Shown: positions 10,301 through 20,767, numbered from the stretch's first letter. The stretch is DNA of 64,000 nt from Neoroseomonas lacus (GCF_014644535.1 NZ_BMKW01000011.1:197194-261193); one strand, 5' to 3'. Notes: generated by a model from the letters alone, not told the origin. Made by a program: numbers and translations.

Positions 10301-10321
10301 CCCGCGGGATCCTTCCGCGGG
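10301..10321 (+). promoter_or_regulatory. 5'-UTR hairpin of ilvB
   Basis: CCCGCGG, a 7-base loop and CCGCGGG form a perfect 7-bp stem, starting about 10 bases after the predicted -10 box and ending 33 bases before the ilvB ATG. No leader peptide rich in Ile, Leu or Val codons was found, so classic attenuation is not supported. It may stabilise the transcript. Confidence 0.4.
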
Positions 10322-10354
10322 TGGCAACCGTTCGATGAGGAAAGATCAGCCCCG

Positions 10355-12154
10355 ATGTCCGCCGCCACCAAGACCGCCAGCACCGAAGCCGCCCTGACGA
10401 TGTCGGGCGCCGAGGTCGTCCTGCGCGCGCTCAAGGATAACGGCGTCGAGGTTATCTTCGGCTATCCCGGCGGCGCGGTACTGCCGATCTACGACGCGAT
10501 CTTCCAGCAGAACGCCATCCGCCACATCCTGGTGCGCCATGAGCAAGCCGCGGTGCATGCGGCCGAGGGCTATGCCCGGTCCACTGGCAAGGTGGGCTGC
10601 GTGCTGGTGACCTCCGGCCCTGGCGCCACCAATGCGGTGACCGGGCTGGTGGATGCGCTGTTGGATAGCATCCCGATCGTCTGCCTGACCGGCCAGGTGC
10701 CGACGCATCTGATCGGCAACGATGCCTTCCAGGAAGCCGACACCACCGGCATCACGCGCCCGGCGACCAAGCACAATTATCTGGTCAAGAAGTCCGAGGA
10801 CCTCGCCCGTGTGGTGCATGAGGCCTTCTATGTGGCGAAGTCCGGCCGGCCGGGCCCGGTGGTCATTGACCTGCCGAAGGACATCCTGATCAACAAGGCG
10901 CCGTATTCCGAGGCGCCGAAGACCGAGCACCGTTCCTATCGCCCGCAGACGCAGCCGGATGGAGAGCAGATCCGCAAGGCTATCGCGCTGCTGAAGGGTG
11001 CGAAGAAGCCGATCGTCTATGCCGGCGGTGGTGTCATCAATGCGGGGCCGGAGGCGTCGCGGCTGCTGACCGACTTCGTGCACATGACCGGCTTCCCCTG
11101 CACGAACACGCTGATGGGGCTTGGCGCCTTCTCCTCCGACGACAAGCAGTTCGTCGGCATGCTGGGGATGCACGGGACCTACGAGGCGAACCTCGCCATG
11201 CATGGCTGCGACGTCATGCTGAACATCGGGGCGCGCTTCGATGACCGCGTGACGGGGCGGCTCAATGCCTTCTCGCCGGGGTCGAAGAAGATCCATGCGG
11301 ATATCGACCCGTCCTCGATCAACAAGAACGTGCCGGTCGATGTGCCGATCGTGGGCGATGCGGGACGCGTGCTGGCCGCGCTGATCGAGGCGTGGAAGGC
11401 CGATGGGCAGGCGCAGGACAAGCCTGCGCTGACCGCCTGGTGGCGGCAGATCGACGAATGGCGCGGCATCGACTGCCTGCGCTATCGCCAGGAAGGCAAG
11501 ATCATCAAGCCGCAGCATGCGGTGAAGCGGCTGTACGAGATCACGCGCGAACTCGGGCGCGAGACCTTCATCTCGACCGAGGTTGGCCAGCACCAGATGT
11601 GGGCCGCGCAGTATTTCGGCTTCCAGAAGCCGAACCGTTGGATGACCTCGGGTGGGCTTGGGACAATGGGTTACGGCCTGCCGGCGGCGATGGGCGTGCA
11701 GATCGCGCATCCCGATGCGCTGTGCATCGACATCGCCGGCGAGGCTTCAATCCTGATGAACATCCAAGAGATGGGCACGCTGGCGCAGTACCGGCTGCCG
11801 GTGAAGGTGTTCATCCTGAACAACGAGTACATGGGCATGGTCCGCCAGTGGCAGGAATTGCTGCATGGCGGGCGGTATTCCGAATCGTATTCCGCCGCGC
11901 TGCCGGATTTCGTGAAGCTGGCGGAATCCTTCCATGCCAAGGGCATCCGTGTGACCGACCCGGCCGACCTCGATGCTGGTATCCGCGAGATGATCGCCTA
12001 CCCCGGACCCGTCATCGCCGATATCGCGGTGGCCAAGGATGAGAACTGCTTCCCGATGATCCCCTCTGGTGCCGCGCATAACGAGATGATCCTCGGGCCG
12101 GAGCAGGAGGGCGGCGTTGCCGGCGTTACCGACGAAGGCAAGGTTCTGGTCTGA
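10355..12154 (+). CDS. ilvB: Acetolactate synthase, large catalytic subunit
   Basis: Thiamine-diphosphate enzyme that condenses pyruvate (or pyruvate and 2-ketobutyrate) in the first shared step of valine, leucine and isoleucine synthesis. The ATG at 10355 follows a GAGGA site and gives 599 residues. The N-terminal TPP domain shows VIFGYPGGAVLPIYDAIF and the catalytic Glu in VRHEQAAVHAAEGYA. The FAD/central domain follows. The C-terminal TPP motif reads DIAGEASILMNIQE, with Glu where many families have Asp; I recall this variant from other alphaproteobacteria. It is followed 12 bases later by ilvN, its regulatory partner. Confidence 0.96.
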   Translation: MSAATKTASTEAALTMSGAEVVLRALKDNGVEVIFGYPGGAVLPIYDAIFQQNAIRHILVRHEQAAVHAAEGYARSTGKVGCVLVTSGPGATNAVTGLVDALLDSIPIVCLTGQVPTHLIGNDAFQEADTTGITRPATKHNYLVKKSEDLARVVHEAFYVAKSGRPGPVVIDLPKDILINKAPYSEAPKTEHRSYRPQTQPDGEQIRKAIALLKGAKKPIVYAGGGVINAGPEASRLLTDFVHMTGFPCTNTLMGLGAFSSDDKQFVGMLGMHGTYEANLAMHGCDVMLNIGARFDDRVTGRLNAFSPGSKKIHADIDPSSINKNVPVDVPIVGDAGRVLAALIEAWKADGQAQDKPALTAWWRQIDEWRGIDCLRYRQEGKIIKPQHAVKRLYEITRELGRETFISTEVGQHQMWAAQYFGFQKPNRWMTSGGLGTMGYGLPAAMGVQIAHPDALCIDIAGEASILMNIQEMGTLAQYRLPVKVFILNNEYMGMVRQWQELLHGGRYSESYSAALPDFVKLAESFHAKGIRVTDPADLDAGIREMIAYPGPVIADIAVAKDENCFPMIPSGAAHNEMILGPEQEGGVAGVTDEGKVLV

Positions 12155-12166
12155 AGGGCGCGGGCA

Positions 12167-13740
<1,574 letters not shown>

Positions 13741-13749
13741 GGCGGAAGC

Positions 13750-13779
13750 GGGGCGCCGGCACGGGGATGCCGGCGCCCC
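13750..13779 (+). terminator. Terminator of ilvBNC
   Basis: GGGGCGCCGGCA, a 6-base loop and TGCCGGCGCCCC: a perfect 12-bp stem 9 bases after the ilvC stop, followed by a short TTGT. It is the strongest terminator candidate in the window. Confidence 0.75.
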
Positions 13780-13848
13780 TTGTCGCGGTTTCACTTCCGG
13801 GTTGCAGCCTCACCTGGTACGATTTCGCTACGGCGCGGGAGATGTGCG

Positions 13849-14295
13849 ATGGTGGGCCTCATCGTTTATGAGTCAGAACTGAAGAATATTGCCAATTGCA
13901 CATTTAAATGGAATTCGAATGGTTTCATCCTGCTTGAATATGATAACCGCGGCAGTCATTACCGATTAGATCTCAACGTGCAGGAAGGTGGCCGCCGAGT
14001 CTATGGTGGCGGCGATTACAAGTATTCAGTCAACAGTATTCATCTCAAGGACCAGCTAGACATTTCATCAGATGAGGGAATCGTTTTCTGGCTCTATTAT
14101 TACGTCGCCTATGATGGCGGCGGGGTTTGGAAGTGGTCGCGCGACTACGTGAAGGAAGAGAACGAGCGCTCCAAGCAGTTCCGAACCCACAAGACGGCTG
14201 GCGAGGACAGCGAGAACGGGCATCAGGCCATTGCCTGGCTGCTTGGTGAGTTGGGCCGCGTGACCAACACTACCCAGGGCATCGGCGTCGCGTAG
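13849..14295 (+). CDS. Orphan hypothetical protein, A+T-rich
   Basis: A 148-residue protein from ATG 13849, with a GGAG site 7 bases upstream. I do not recognise it. It has no signal peptide and no membrane span. Residues 1-90 alternate short hydrophobic and polar stretches rich in Tyr and Gly (GGRRVYGGGDYKYSVNSIHL), which suggests beta structure. The C-terminal third is charged (DYVKEENERSKQFRTHKT) and ends in a possible helix, AIAWLLGELGRV. The coding sequence is visibly richer in A+T than its neighbours, with many AAT, TAT, AAA and ATT codons. It stands alone between the ilvBNC terminator and a gene fragment, which suggests acquired DNA. Confidence 0.65.
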   Translation: MVGLIVYESELKNIANCTFKWNSNGFILLEYDNRGSHYRLDLNVQEGGRRVYGGGDYKYSVNSIHLKDQLDISSDEGIVFWLYYYVAYDGGGVWKWSRDYVKEENERSKQFRTHKTAGEDSENGHQAIAWLLGELGRVTNTTQGIGVA

Positions 14296-14388
14296 TAGCG
14301 CCTGGCGGCATGTCCGGCGTCTGCGCGCCGCATGCAACTTTCCGCACAGTCGCGGCATTGCAGGGTTTTCCCGAACGGAAGCCCAGCC

Positions 14389-14493
14389 ATGGGCCCATTG
14401 CCGGACCTCTACCCCTTCGTGCTGTCGCCGGCGGTGGTTGGAAATCTGGGTTTCATCCAGGCGCTCGTGCACGGCACGCAAACGCGGCGTTGA
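14389..14493 (+). pseudogene. Remnant of a zinc metallopeptidase-like C-terminus
   Basis: A 34-codon reading frame (MGPLPDLYPFVLSPAVVGNL, then GFIQALVHGTQTRR and stop). It resembles the end of the Peptidase_Mx / putative zinc-binding metallopeptidase family, whose members close with a segment like PDLYPFVLSPxVxxKLxFIH. No zinc motif HExxH or other family sequence is found upstream in any frame; the preceding 95 bases lead into the orphan gene. It is therefore either a decayed fragment or a chance match. The family link is from memory of the motif and should be treated as tentative. Confidence 0.4.
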
Positions 14494-14526
14494 CCGGGCG
14501 GGGAGTGTCTCGTCACTCTTGTCGCC

Positions 14527-15453
14527 ATGATCCCCGACCCCGAGACCTTCTATCCTCGCAACTTCCGGGGCTACGGCCCCAACCCGCCCGATCCGTGCTG
14601 GCCGGGCGGAGCAAAGCTCGCTGTCTCCTTCGTGCTGAATTACGAAGAGGGCGGCGAGAACACGATTCTCAATGGCGATGCCGGCAGCGAGTTGTATCTG
14701 CACGAGGTGCCGGGCGGCTCACCTCTTGTTGGCGAACGCAATCGGACGGTGGAATCGCAGTTCGACTATGGAGCAAGGGCAGGTGTCTGGCGTGTGTTGC
14801 GCGCCTTTGCTGCACAGGATTTCCCGTTGACCGTGTATGGCGTTGGCCGGGCGTTGGAACTCAACCCCGAGGCGGCCAGCGCCTTTGCCGCCGCCGGGCA
14901 TGAGGTTGCCTCCCATGCCTGGCGCTGGATCGACTATCAGAACATGGATGAGGCGACGGAACGCGCCGAGATCGCCCGCTGCGTCGAGACCATCGCACGT
15001 CTGACCGGTACCCGCCCGGTTGGCTGGTACACCGGACGCATCAGCCCGAATACGCGCCGGCTGGTGATGGAACATGGCGGCTTTCTCTACGACAGCGACG
15101 CCTATGATGATGACCTGCCCTATTACGTGCAGGGTGCGGCCGGGCCGCATCTCGTCATCCCCTACACGCTCGATGCCAACGACATGAAGTACGCGGTGCC
15201 GCCAGGCTTCTCGAGCCCGGATGGTTGGGAGCGTTACATGACCGACGCTTTCGAAGTTCTGCTCGCAGAGGGCCGCGGCGGTGCACCGAAGATGATGTCG
15301 GTCGGGCTGCATTGCCGCATGATCGGCCGGCCCGGGCGGGCGGCGGCTCTGCAGCGCTTCCTGGCCCGGGTAGCGGCTGAGACGGATGTCTGGGTCTGCC
15401 GCCGGGCCGACATTGCACGGCATTGGTGGGCGAGGCATCCGCCGGCGGCATAG
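14527..15453 (+). CDS. puuE: Polysaccharide deacetylase-fold hydrolase, allantoinase PuuE-like
   Basis: A 308-residue protein of the NodB/polysaccharide deacetylase fold. The N-terminus (YPRNFRGYGPNPPDPCWPGG, then KLAVSFVLNYEEGGE) and the segment ESQFDYGARAGVWRVLR match the PuuE branch, described as a cofactor-free allantoinase of purine degradation, rather than chitin deacetylases. Further motifs are GHEVASHAWRWIDYQNM with the catalytic-site His, GWYTGRISPNTRRLV and FLYDSDAYDDDLPYY. No other urate or allantoin gene is visible, so the pathway role rests on family resemblance. An orphan TctC binding protein follows 64 bases later and may supply a related substrate. Confidence 0.8.
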   Translation: MIPDPETFYPRNFRGYGPNPPDPCWPGGAKLAVSFVLNYEEGGENTILNGDAGSELYLHEVPGGSPLVGERNRTVESQFDYGARAGVWRVLRAFAAQDFPLTVYGVGRALELNPEAASAFAAAGHEVASHAWRWIDYQNMDEATERAEIARCVETIARLTGTRPVGWYTGRISPNTRRLVMEHGGFLYDSDAYDDDLPYYVQGAAGPHLVIPYTLDANDMKYAVPPGFSSPDGWERYMTDAFEVLLAEGRGGAPKMMSVGLHCRMIGRPGRAAALQRFLARVAAETDVWVCRRADIARHWWARHPPAA

Positions 15454-15517
15454 TGCTTGCGTTCGTGGCTGCCGGACCGCGATCGTCCTCCGCGGAGATC
15501 GAGCTGGAGCTGCCATC

Positions 15518-16504
15518 ATGTCTGTGCCGCGACCCGTTGCCGCCCTTGGCCGTCGTACCATCCTCGCCCTGCCGGCGCTCGCGCTTGCGCGTGGCGCTGT
15601 GGCGCAGGGTGGCCGCACGGTGGAACTCATCGTCCCCTATCCACCCGGCGGTGGGAACGACATTGGTGCCCGCGCCCTGGCGCCGCTGCTCGAGCGCGAG
15701 ATCGGCATGCCCGTCGTCGTGCAGAACCGGCCCGGTGCGGGCAGTCAAATCGGCATGGGGCAGGTGGCGCGTGCCAGGCCGGATGGGTTGACGATCGGCT
15801 ACGGGCTGTGGCCGCAGACCACGACGCTCTATCTCGACCCTTCGCGTCAGGCGGGCTTCGCGCGCGCCAGCTTCACTGCGCTCGCGCTGCATGTGACCGA
15901 CCCGGGCGCCATCGTGGTGCGCGCCGACAGTCCGCTGCGTAGCCTTGCCGACATGATCGCCGCCTCGAAGGCGCGGCCGGACGACTTCCGGATGTCCGAC
16001 AACGGCATCCTCGGGCATGAGCACCTGGCCTCGATCCGACTGCAGCGGCTGGCCGGCGTCACCTTCAACCAAGTGCATTTCAATGGCGCCGGACCGGCGC
16101 TGACGGCCCTGCTTGGTGGCCAGACCGAAGCCGCGATCTTCGCAGTCGGGACCACCAGCGGGCAGATCCGTCAAGGCACCATGCGGGCCATCGCCGTGCT
16201 CTCGCCGCAGGAGAGTCCCTTTTTGCCGGGCGTGCCGACGGCGCGGACGCAGGGTTATGACATCGTGGCCGGGTCGACCCGAGGCTTTGTCGGTCCGGCC
16301 GGGCTGCCGCCGGAGGTGCTGGCGCGAATGGCCGGCGGGCTGGAACGCGCCATCAAGGCGCCGGAACACGCCGAACGCATGCGTCAGCTCAACATTCCGA
16401 TCACCTTCCAAGGGCCTGAGGGATTCGCCGCCTATTGGGCGAATGAGGAGGAGGAATTGCGGCCGCTGATCGAGGAATTACTGCGGGCCGGCCAGACCCA
16501 GTGA
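15518..16504 (+). CDS. TctC/Bug family periplasmic solute-binding protein
   Basis: Extracytoplasmic binding protein of the tripartite tricarboxylate transporter family. The ATG at 15518, with a GGAG site 8 bases before it, gives 328 residues. There is a twin-arginine-like signal (GRRTILALPALALARGAVA). The Bug ligand loop VPYPPGGGNDIGARA contains the conserved Asp, followed by VVVQNRPGAGSQIGMGQVA. Later segments (VHFNGAGPALTALLGGQTEA, then VGPAGLPPEVLARM) are also family-typical. No TctA or TctB membrane genes occur in the window, so it is an orphan binding protein. It probably shares a transcript with puuE; the ligand is unknown. Confidence 0.9.
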   Translation: MSVPRPVAALGRRTILALPALALARGAVAQGGRTVELIVPYPPGGGNDIGARALAPLLEREIGMPVVVQNRPGAGSQIGMGQVARARPDGLTIGYGLWPQTTTLYLDPSRQAGFARASFTALALHVTDPGAIVVRADSPLRSLADMIAASKARPDDFRMSDNGILGHEHLASIRLQRLAGVTFNQVHFNGAGPALTALLGGQTEAAIFAVGTTSGQIRQGTMRAIAVLSPQESPFLPGVPTARTQGYDIVAGSTRGFVGPAGLPPEVLARMAGGLERAIKAPEHAERMRQLNIPITFQGPEGFAAYWANEEEELRPLIEELLRAGQTQ

Positions 16505-16538
16505 TCCGCCCCGTCGCGGTGCCGTGCGGCCAGGAGGC

Positions 16539-16568
16539 TTGCCGGAGCGGCACGGCCATGACTAAACT
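16539..16568 (+). promoter_or_regulatory. Candidate promoter of the leuA leader
   Basis: TTGCCG (16539-16544) and TAAACT (16563-16568) with an 18-base spacer, or CTAAAC with 17. Transcription would begin around 16575, almost at the ATG of the leader ORF. This implies a leaderless or nearly leaderless leader-peptide mRNA. Confidence 0.4.
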
Positions 16569-16577
16569 ATAGTTGCG

Positions 16578-16688
16578 ATGAAGCTGCGCGCCATCTCGGC
16601 CGGTCTGATGTTGGGGCATTCCGCCCAGACCTGCGCGCGCGCCCCGCTCGGCCTCCTTCTGCTTCGACTTACTCGCCCCTGGGCGTGA
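16578..16688 (+). CDS. leuL: Leucine-rich leader peptide of leuA
   Basis: A 36-residue ORF upstream of leuA. Its C-terminal part reads LGLLLLRLTRPWA and stop: six leucines within eight codons (CTC, CTC, CTT, CTG, CTT, CTT), with the stop at 16686. Such a Leu run in a short ORF before leuA is the hallmark of leucine attenuation, in which ribosome stalling at low charged tRNA-Leu changes the downstream RNA fold. The ATG has no ribosome site but lies at the predicted transcription start; leaderless leader peptides are known from the trpL system of Sinorhizobium. The downstream RNA has mutually exclusive pairings (next entry). This is a prediction from codon content and position, not a homology match. 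Confidence 0.6.
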   Translation: MKLRAISAGLMLGHSAQTCARAPLGLLLLRLTRPWA

Positions 16689-16731
16689 CGCCCGGCTGAA
16701 CGCGGCCGGACATCGCTCAGGGGAAGCTGAG
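16676..16731 (+). promoter_or_regulatory. Candidate attenuator RNA structures of leuA
   Basis: Two folds compete just after the Leu codons. Fold A has hairpin GGGCG-TGA-CGCCC (16681-16693, with the leader stop codon in its loop) plus hairpin CTCAG-N6-CTGAG (16716-16731). Fold B has long-range CCCCTG (16676-16681) pairing with CAGGGG (16718-16723) around an inner CCGGC/GCCGG stem (16692-16709). They share bases, so they exclude each other. No T-run follows, so the outcome could be Rho-dependent termination or translational control. leuA begins 44 bases further on. Confidence 0.45.
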
Positions 16732-16775
16732 ACCGATCGCGCGCAGCCACATCACGACCACGGGAAACGCAGTCC

Positions 16776-18356
16776 ATGGCCATCAATCATCCCTCCTTCG
16801 GCGAACTGGCCGACGGCCGCATCATCATCTTCGACACCACCCTGCGCGATGGCGAGCAGTCGCCGGGCTTCTCGATGAACCTCGAGGAGAAGCTGCGCAT
16901 GGCGGAGGCGCTGCACGAACTTGGCGCCGATGTATTGGAAGCCGGCTTCGCCATCGCCAGCCCCGGCGATTTCGACTCCGTGCAGTCGATCGCCAAACGC
17001 TTCGCGAAGGACGGGCCCGTGGTGGCCAGCCTCAGCCGCGCCAATACCGCCGACATCATGGCCTCGGCCGAGGCGACCAAGGGTGCGGCGCGGCCGCGCA
17101 TCCACATCGTGCTCGCCACCTCCGACCTGCATATGCGGGTGAAACTGCGCATGTCGCGCGAGGATGTCCTGCAGCGCATCACGGAGACGGTGACGCTCGC
17201 GCGCAACCACGCCGCCGATGTGGAATGGTCGGCCGAGGACGGTTCGCGTTCGGACCTCGAGTTCCTGTGCCGCTGCGTCGAAGCCGCGATCAAGGCCGGG
17301 GCGACGACGATCAACATTCCCGACACCGTCGGCTATTCGCTGCCGGCCGATATGGGGCTGATCTTCTCGACGCTGATCAACAAGGTGCCGGGGGCGGAGA
17401 AGGTGATCTTCTCGACCCACAACCACAATGACCTGGGCCTCGCGGTGGCGAACACGCTGGCGGCGATCCAGGCCGGCGCGCGCCAGGTGGAATGCACCAT
17501 CAACGGCATCGGCGAGCGGGCCGGCAATGCGAGCCTCGAGGAAGTGGCGATGGCGCTGCGCACGCGCCACGACGCGCTGCATGCGACGACGGGCATCGCT
17601 TCCCAGCGCATCCTGCGCACCTCGAAGCTGCTGGCGACCATCACCGGCTTCGACGTGCAGCCGAACAAGGCGATCGTCGGGCGCAACGCCTTCGCGCATG
17701 AATCGGGCATCCACCAGGATGGCGTGCTGAAGGATGCCTCGACTTACGAGATCATGACGCCGGAATCGGTAGGCTGGACGACCAACAGCATCATTCTTGG
17801 CAAGCATTCGGGCCGCGCCGCCTTCCGGGACCGGCTGAAGACGCTGGGCTATGAGGTCGGCGACAACCAGCTCAACGACGCCTTCAAGCGCTTCAAGGAC
17901 GTCGCCGACCGCAAGAAGGTCGTCTATGACGAGGACATCGCCGCCCTGGTCGATGACGAGGTCGGCCGCGCCAATGAACGCATCCGCCTGACCGGGCTGA
18001 ATGTCTCCACCGGCATGGGTACCAAGCCGATGGCGACGGTGGCGATCGAGGTCGATGGCGAGCGCGCCGACGGCATGGCCACCGGCGACGGCGGCGTAGA
18101 CGCAACCTTCGCCGCGCTGCGCCAGGCCTTCCCGCATGAGGTGACGCTCAAGCTCTATGCCGTACAGGCGGTGACCAGTGGCACCGATGCCCAGGCGCGG
18201 GTGACGGTGCGGCTGGAGGAAGACGGCAAGCTGGTGGACGGGCAGGGGGCGGATACCGACACCATCGTCGCTTCGGCGCGGGCCTATGTGCATGCGCTGA
18301 ACAAGCTGCTGGTGAAGCGGCAGCGGACGGAGCCGCCTGTCGTGCTCCGCGCGTGA
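16776..18356 (+). CDS. leuA: 2-Isopropylmalate synthase
   Basis: Condenses acetyl-CoA with 2-ketoisovalerate, the committed step of leucine synthesis. The 526 residues show the HMGL-like TIM barrel: IIIFDTTLRDGEQSPGF (Arg24/Asp25 region), metal ligands in STHNHNDLGLAVANTLAA, and NGIGERAGNASLEEVAMAL. HESGIHQDGVLKD is in the lid region. The C-terminal LeuA regulatory domain (about 390-515) is present, so leucine feedback inhibition is expected. It is preceded by the leader and attenuator region. Its stop overlaps the GTG of a small exported protein. Confidence 0.96.
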   Translation: MAINHPSFGELADGRIIIFDTTLRDGEQSPGFSMNLEEKLRMAEALHELGADVLEAGFAIASPGDFDSVQSIAKRFAKDGPVVASLSRANTADIMASAEATKGAARPRIHIVLATSDLHMRVKLRMSREDVLQRITETVTLARNHAADVEWSAEDGSRSDLEFLCRCVEAAIKAGATTINIPDTVGYSLPADMGLIFSTLINKVPGAEKVIFSTHNHNDLGLAVANTLAAIQAGARQVECTINGIGERAGNASLEEVAMALRTRHDALHATTGIASQRILRTSKLLATITGFDVQPNKAIVGRNAFAHESGIHQDGVLKDASTYEIMTPESVGWTTNSIILGKHSGRAAFRDRLKTLGYEVGDNQLNDAFKRFKDVADRKKVVYDEDIAALVDDEVGRANERIRLTGLNVSTGMGTKPMATVAIEVDGERADGMATGDGGVDATFAALRQAFPHEVTLKLYAVQAVTSGTDAQARVTVRLEEDGKLVDGQGADTDTIVASARAYVHALNKLLVKRQRTEPPVVLRA

Positions 18357-18628
18357 GCCGGGTCCTGCGCCGGGCGGTGCTGGCAATGATGCTCGCACCG
18401 TCTGGCGCGGCGTTCGGTCAACAGGCGACCCCTTCCGACACGCCGATCGGCACGGCGCGGATGTTGGCGGATGGGACCATCGTGCTCGACCTGGTCGCCC
18501 GGGGGCGTGGCACCATCGGTGATGCCCGCCTGACCTACCCACTTGGCGACCCACAGTATCAGGCCATCCTGCGGCATCTCGGCGGTCTGCAGCCTGGCGA
18601 AATAAAGCCGGTTCGGCCCTTCCCCTGA
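18353..18628 (+). CDS. Small exported protein of unknown function
   Basis: A 91-residue protein that starts at GTG inside the leuA stop (GTGA overlap), which argues that it is translated. It has an N-terminal signal peptide (LRRAVLAMMLAPSGAAFGQQA) and a mature part of about 68 residues with ARMLADGTIVLDLVARG and YPLGDPQYQAILRHLGGLQP. Mature segments of this kind occur, as far as I recall, in small uncharacterised Acetobacteraceae proteins; I cannot assign a family. Being coupled to leuA need not mean a role in leucine synthesis. Confidence 0.65.
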   Translation: MSRVLRRAVLAMMLAPSGAAFGQQATPSDTPIGTARMLADGTIVLDLVARGRGTIGDARLTYPLGDPQYQAILRHLGGLQPGEIKPVRPFP

Positions 18629-18660
18629 TCGGCATGGGGACGGTTTGGGGAATCCGGCTT

Positions 18661-18700
18661 GAGAGTCCGGCCAGGGGGGGGTAAAGCCCCCCGTCCTCTC
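18661..18700 (+). terminator. Compound G/C hairpin after the leuA unit
   Basis: An inner stem of G and C runs (about 18676-18692, loop around TAAA) is enclosed by an outer GAGAG/CTCTC stem (18661-18665 with 18696-18700). It lies 32 bases after the small exported gene and 77 bases before mreB, and is followed by CTTAAG. It is a probable terminator separating the two units. Confidence 0.55.
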
Positions 18701-18704
18701 TTAA

Positions 18705-19820
<1,116 letters not shown>

Positions 19821-19830
19821 TATCCATATC

Positions 19831-19853
19831 GGCCTCGCCGTTCCGGCGGGGCC
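19831..19853 (+). terminator. Hairpin between mreB and mreC
   Basis: GGCCTCGCCG, loop TTC and CGGCGGGGCC form a 10-bp stem with one G-U pair, 10 bases after the mreB stop. No T-run follows, so partial termination or 3'-end protection is more likely than full termination. Confidence 0.45.
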
Positions 19854-19890
19854 ATGGGCTTCACAATCCGGGCAGGGGGATGAGGGGCGC

Positions 19891-20757
19891 GTGATCCGGC
19901 TGAGCATTCCGCTCCGTCAGGCATTGGCGCGGCTATCGCTGCCGCTGATGATCGCGGCTGCCTTCGGCATCATGCTCCTTGGCAAGGCCGATACGCTGTT
20001 GGCCGAGCGACTGCGCACGCACCTGTCCGATGCGCTGTCCCCGATCTACGCCGCGCTTGCGGAGCCCATGGCGGCCGTGCGGTCGGCCATCCAGGACCTC
20101 CAGGATCTCGCGACCTTGCGGGAGGAGAATGGCCAGCTGCGAGAGGAGAATGAGCGCCTGCGCCGCTGGCATGCCTCTGCCCTCGCGCTTGAGACCGAAA
20201 ACCAGATGCTCCGGCGGCAACTGAACTTCCTGCCGGAGGCAGCGCCGGCCTTCGTCACGGCGCGTGTCGTTGCCGATGGCGGGGGTACCTATGTACGCGC
20301 CGTGCTGCTGGCAACCGGCCCACAGAACAGCATTCGCAAAGGCCAGGTGGCGCTTGACGAGCGTGGCTTCGTTGGCCGGGTGACTGAAGTGGGCAGCCGT
20401 TCGGCCCGCGTCCTCCTTGCCACCGACATGAACAGCCGCATTCCGGTAGCGCTTGAATCGAGCCGTGCTCGCGCGATCATGACCGGCAACAACGGCACCC
20501 GGCCGCGGCTTCAGCATTGGCCTGAAGGCGTAATTCCAATGGATGGTGAACGGGTCGTCACCAGTGCCGAGGCCGGCGCCTTCCCGGCCGGACTGCCCGT
20601 TGGAATCGTCCGGCTGTCTTCGCAGGGCGTGCCTGAGGTCGAACTCTTTGCCAGGCTCGACCGGCTCGATGCGGTCCGACTGTTCGATTATGGTCTGAGT
20701 GGCATCATTCCGCCCGAGGCGGTTGCCCGGCCGGAGCCGCGGTCCGGTCGCCGCTGA
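19891..20757 (+). CDS. mreC: Rod-shape-determining protein MreC
   Basis: Bitopic inner-membrane protein that links MreB filaments to the periplasmic wall-synthesis enzymes. The 288 residues start at GTG 19891 after a GGGGATGAGGGG-like ribosome site. There is one membrane span (about 13-31, LPLMIAAAFGIMLLGKA). A periplasmic coiled coil follows at about 65-105, with ENGQLREENERLRRW and ENQMLRRQL. The beta-barrel MreC domain carries VALDERGFVGRVTEVGS and VLLATDMNSRIPV. The tail is Pro/Arg-rich. It sits second in the rod-shape operon. Confidence 0.95.
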   Translation: MIRLSIPLRQALARLSLPLMIAAAFGIMLLGKADTLLAERLRTHLSDALSPIYAALAEPMAAVRSAIQDLQDLATLREENGQLREENERLRRWHASALALETENQMLRRQLNFLPEAAPAFVTARVVADGGGTYVRAVLLATGPQNSIRKGQVALDERGFVGRVTEVGSRSARVLLATDMNSRIPVALESSRARAIMTGNNGTRPRLQHWPEGVIPMDGERVVTSAEAGAFPAGLPVGIVRLSSQGVPEVELFARLDRLDAVRLFDYGLSGIIPPEAVARPEPRSGRR

Positions 20758-20767
20758 GGGGCATGCC

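Noticed and set aside
10291..10354. A leader peptide for attenuation of ilvBNC
   Set aside because: No ORF with clustered Ile, Val or Leu codons lies between the predicted promoter and ilvB; only one hairpin is present.
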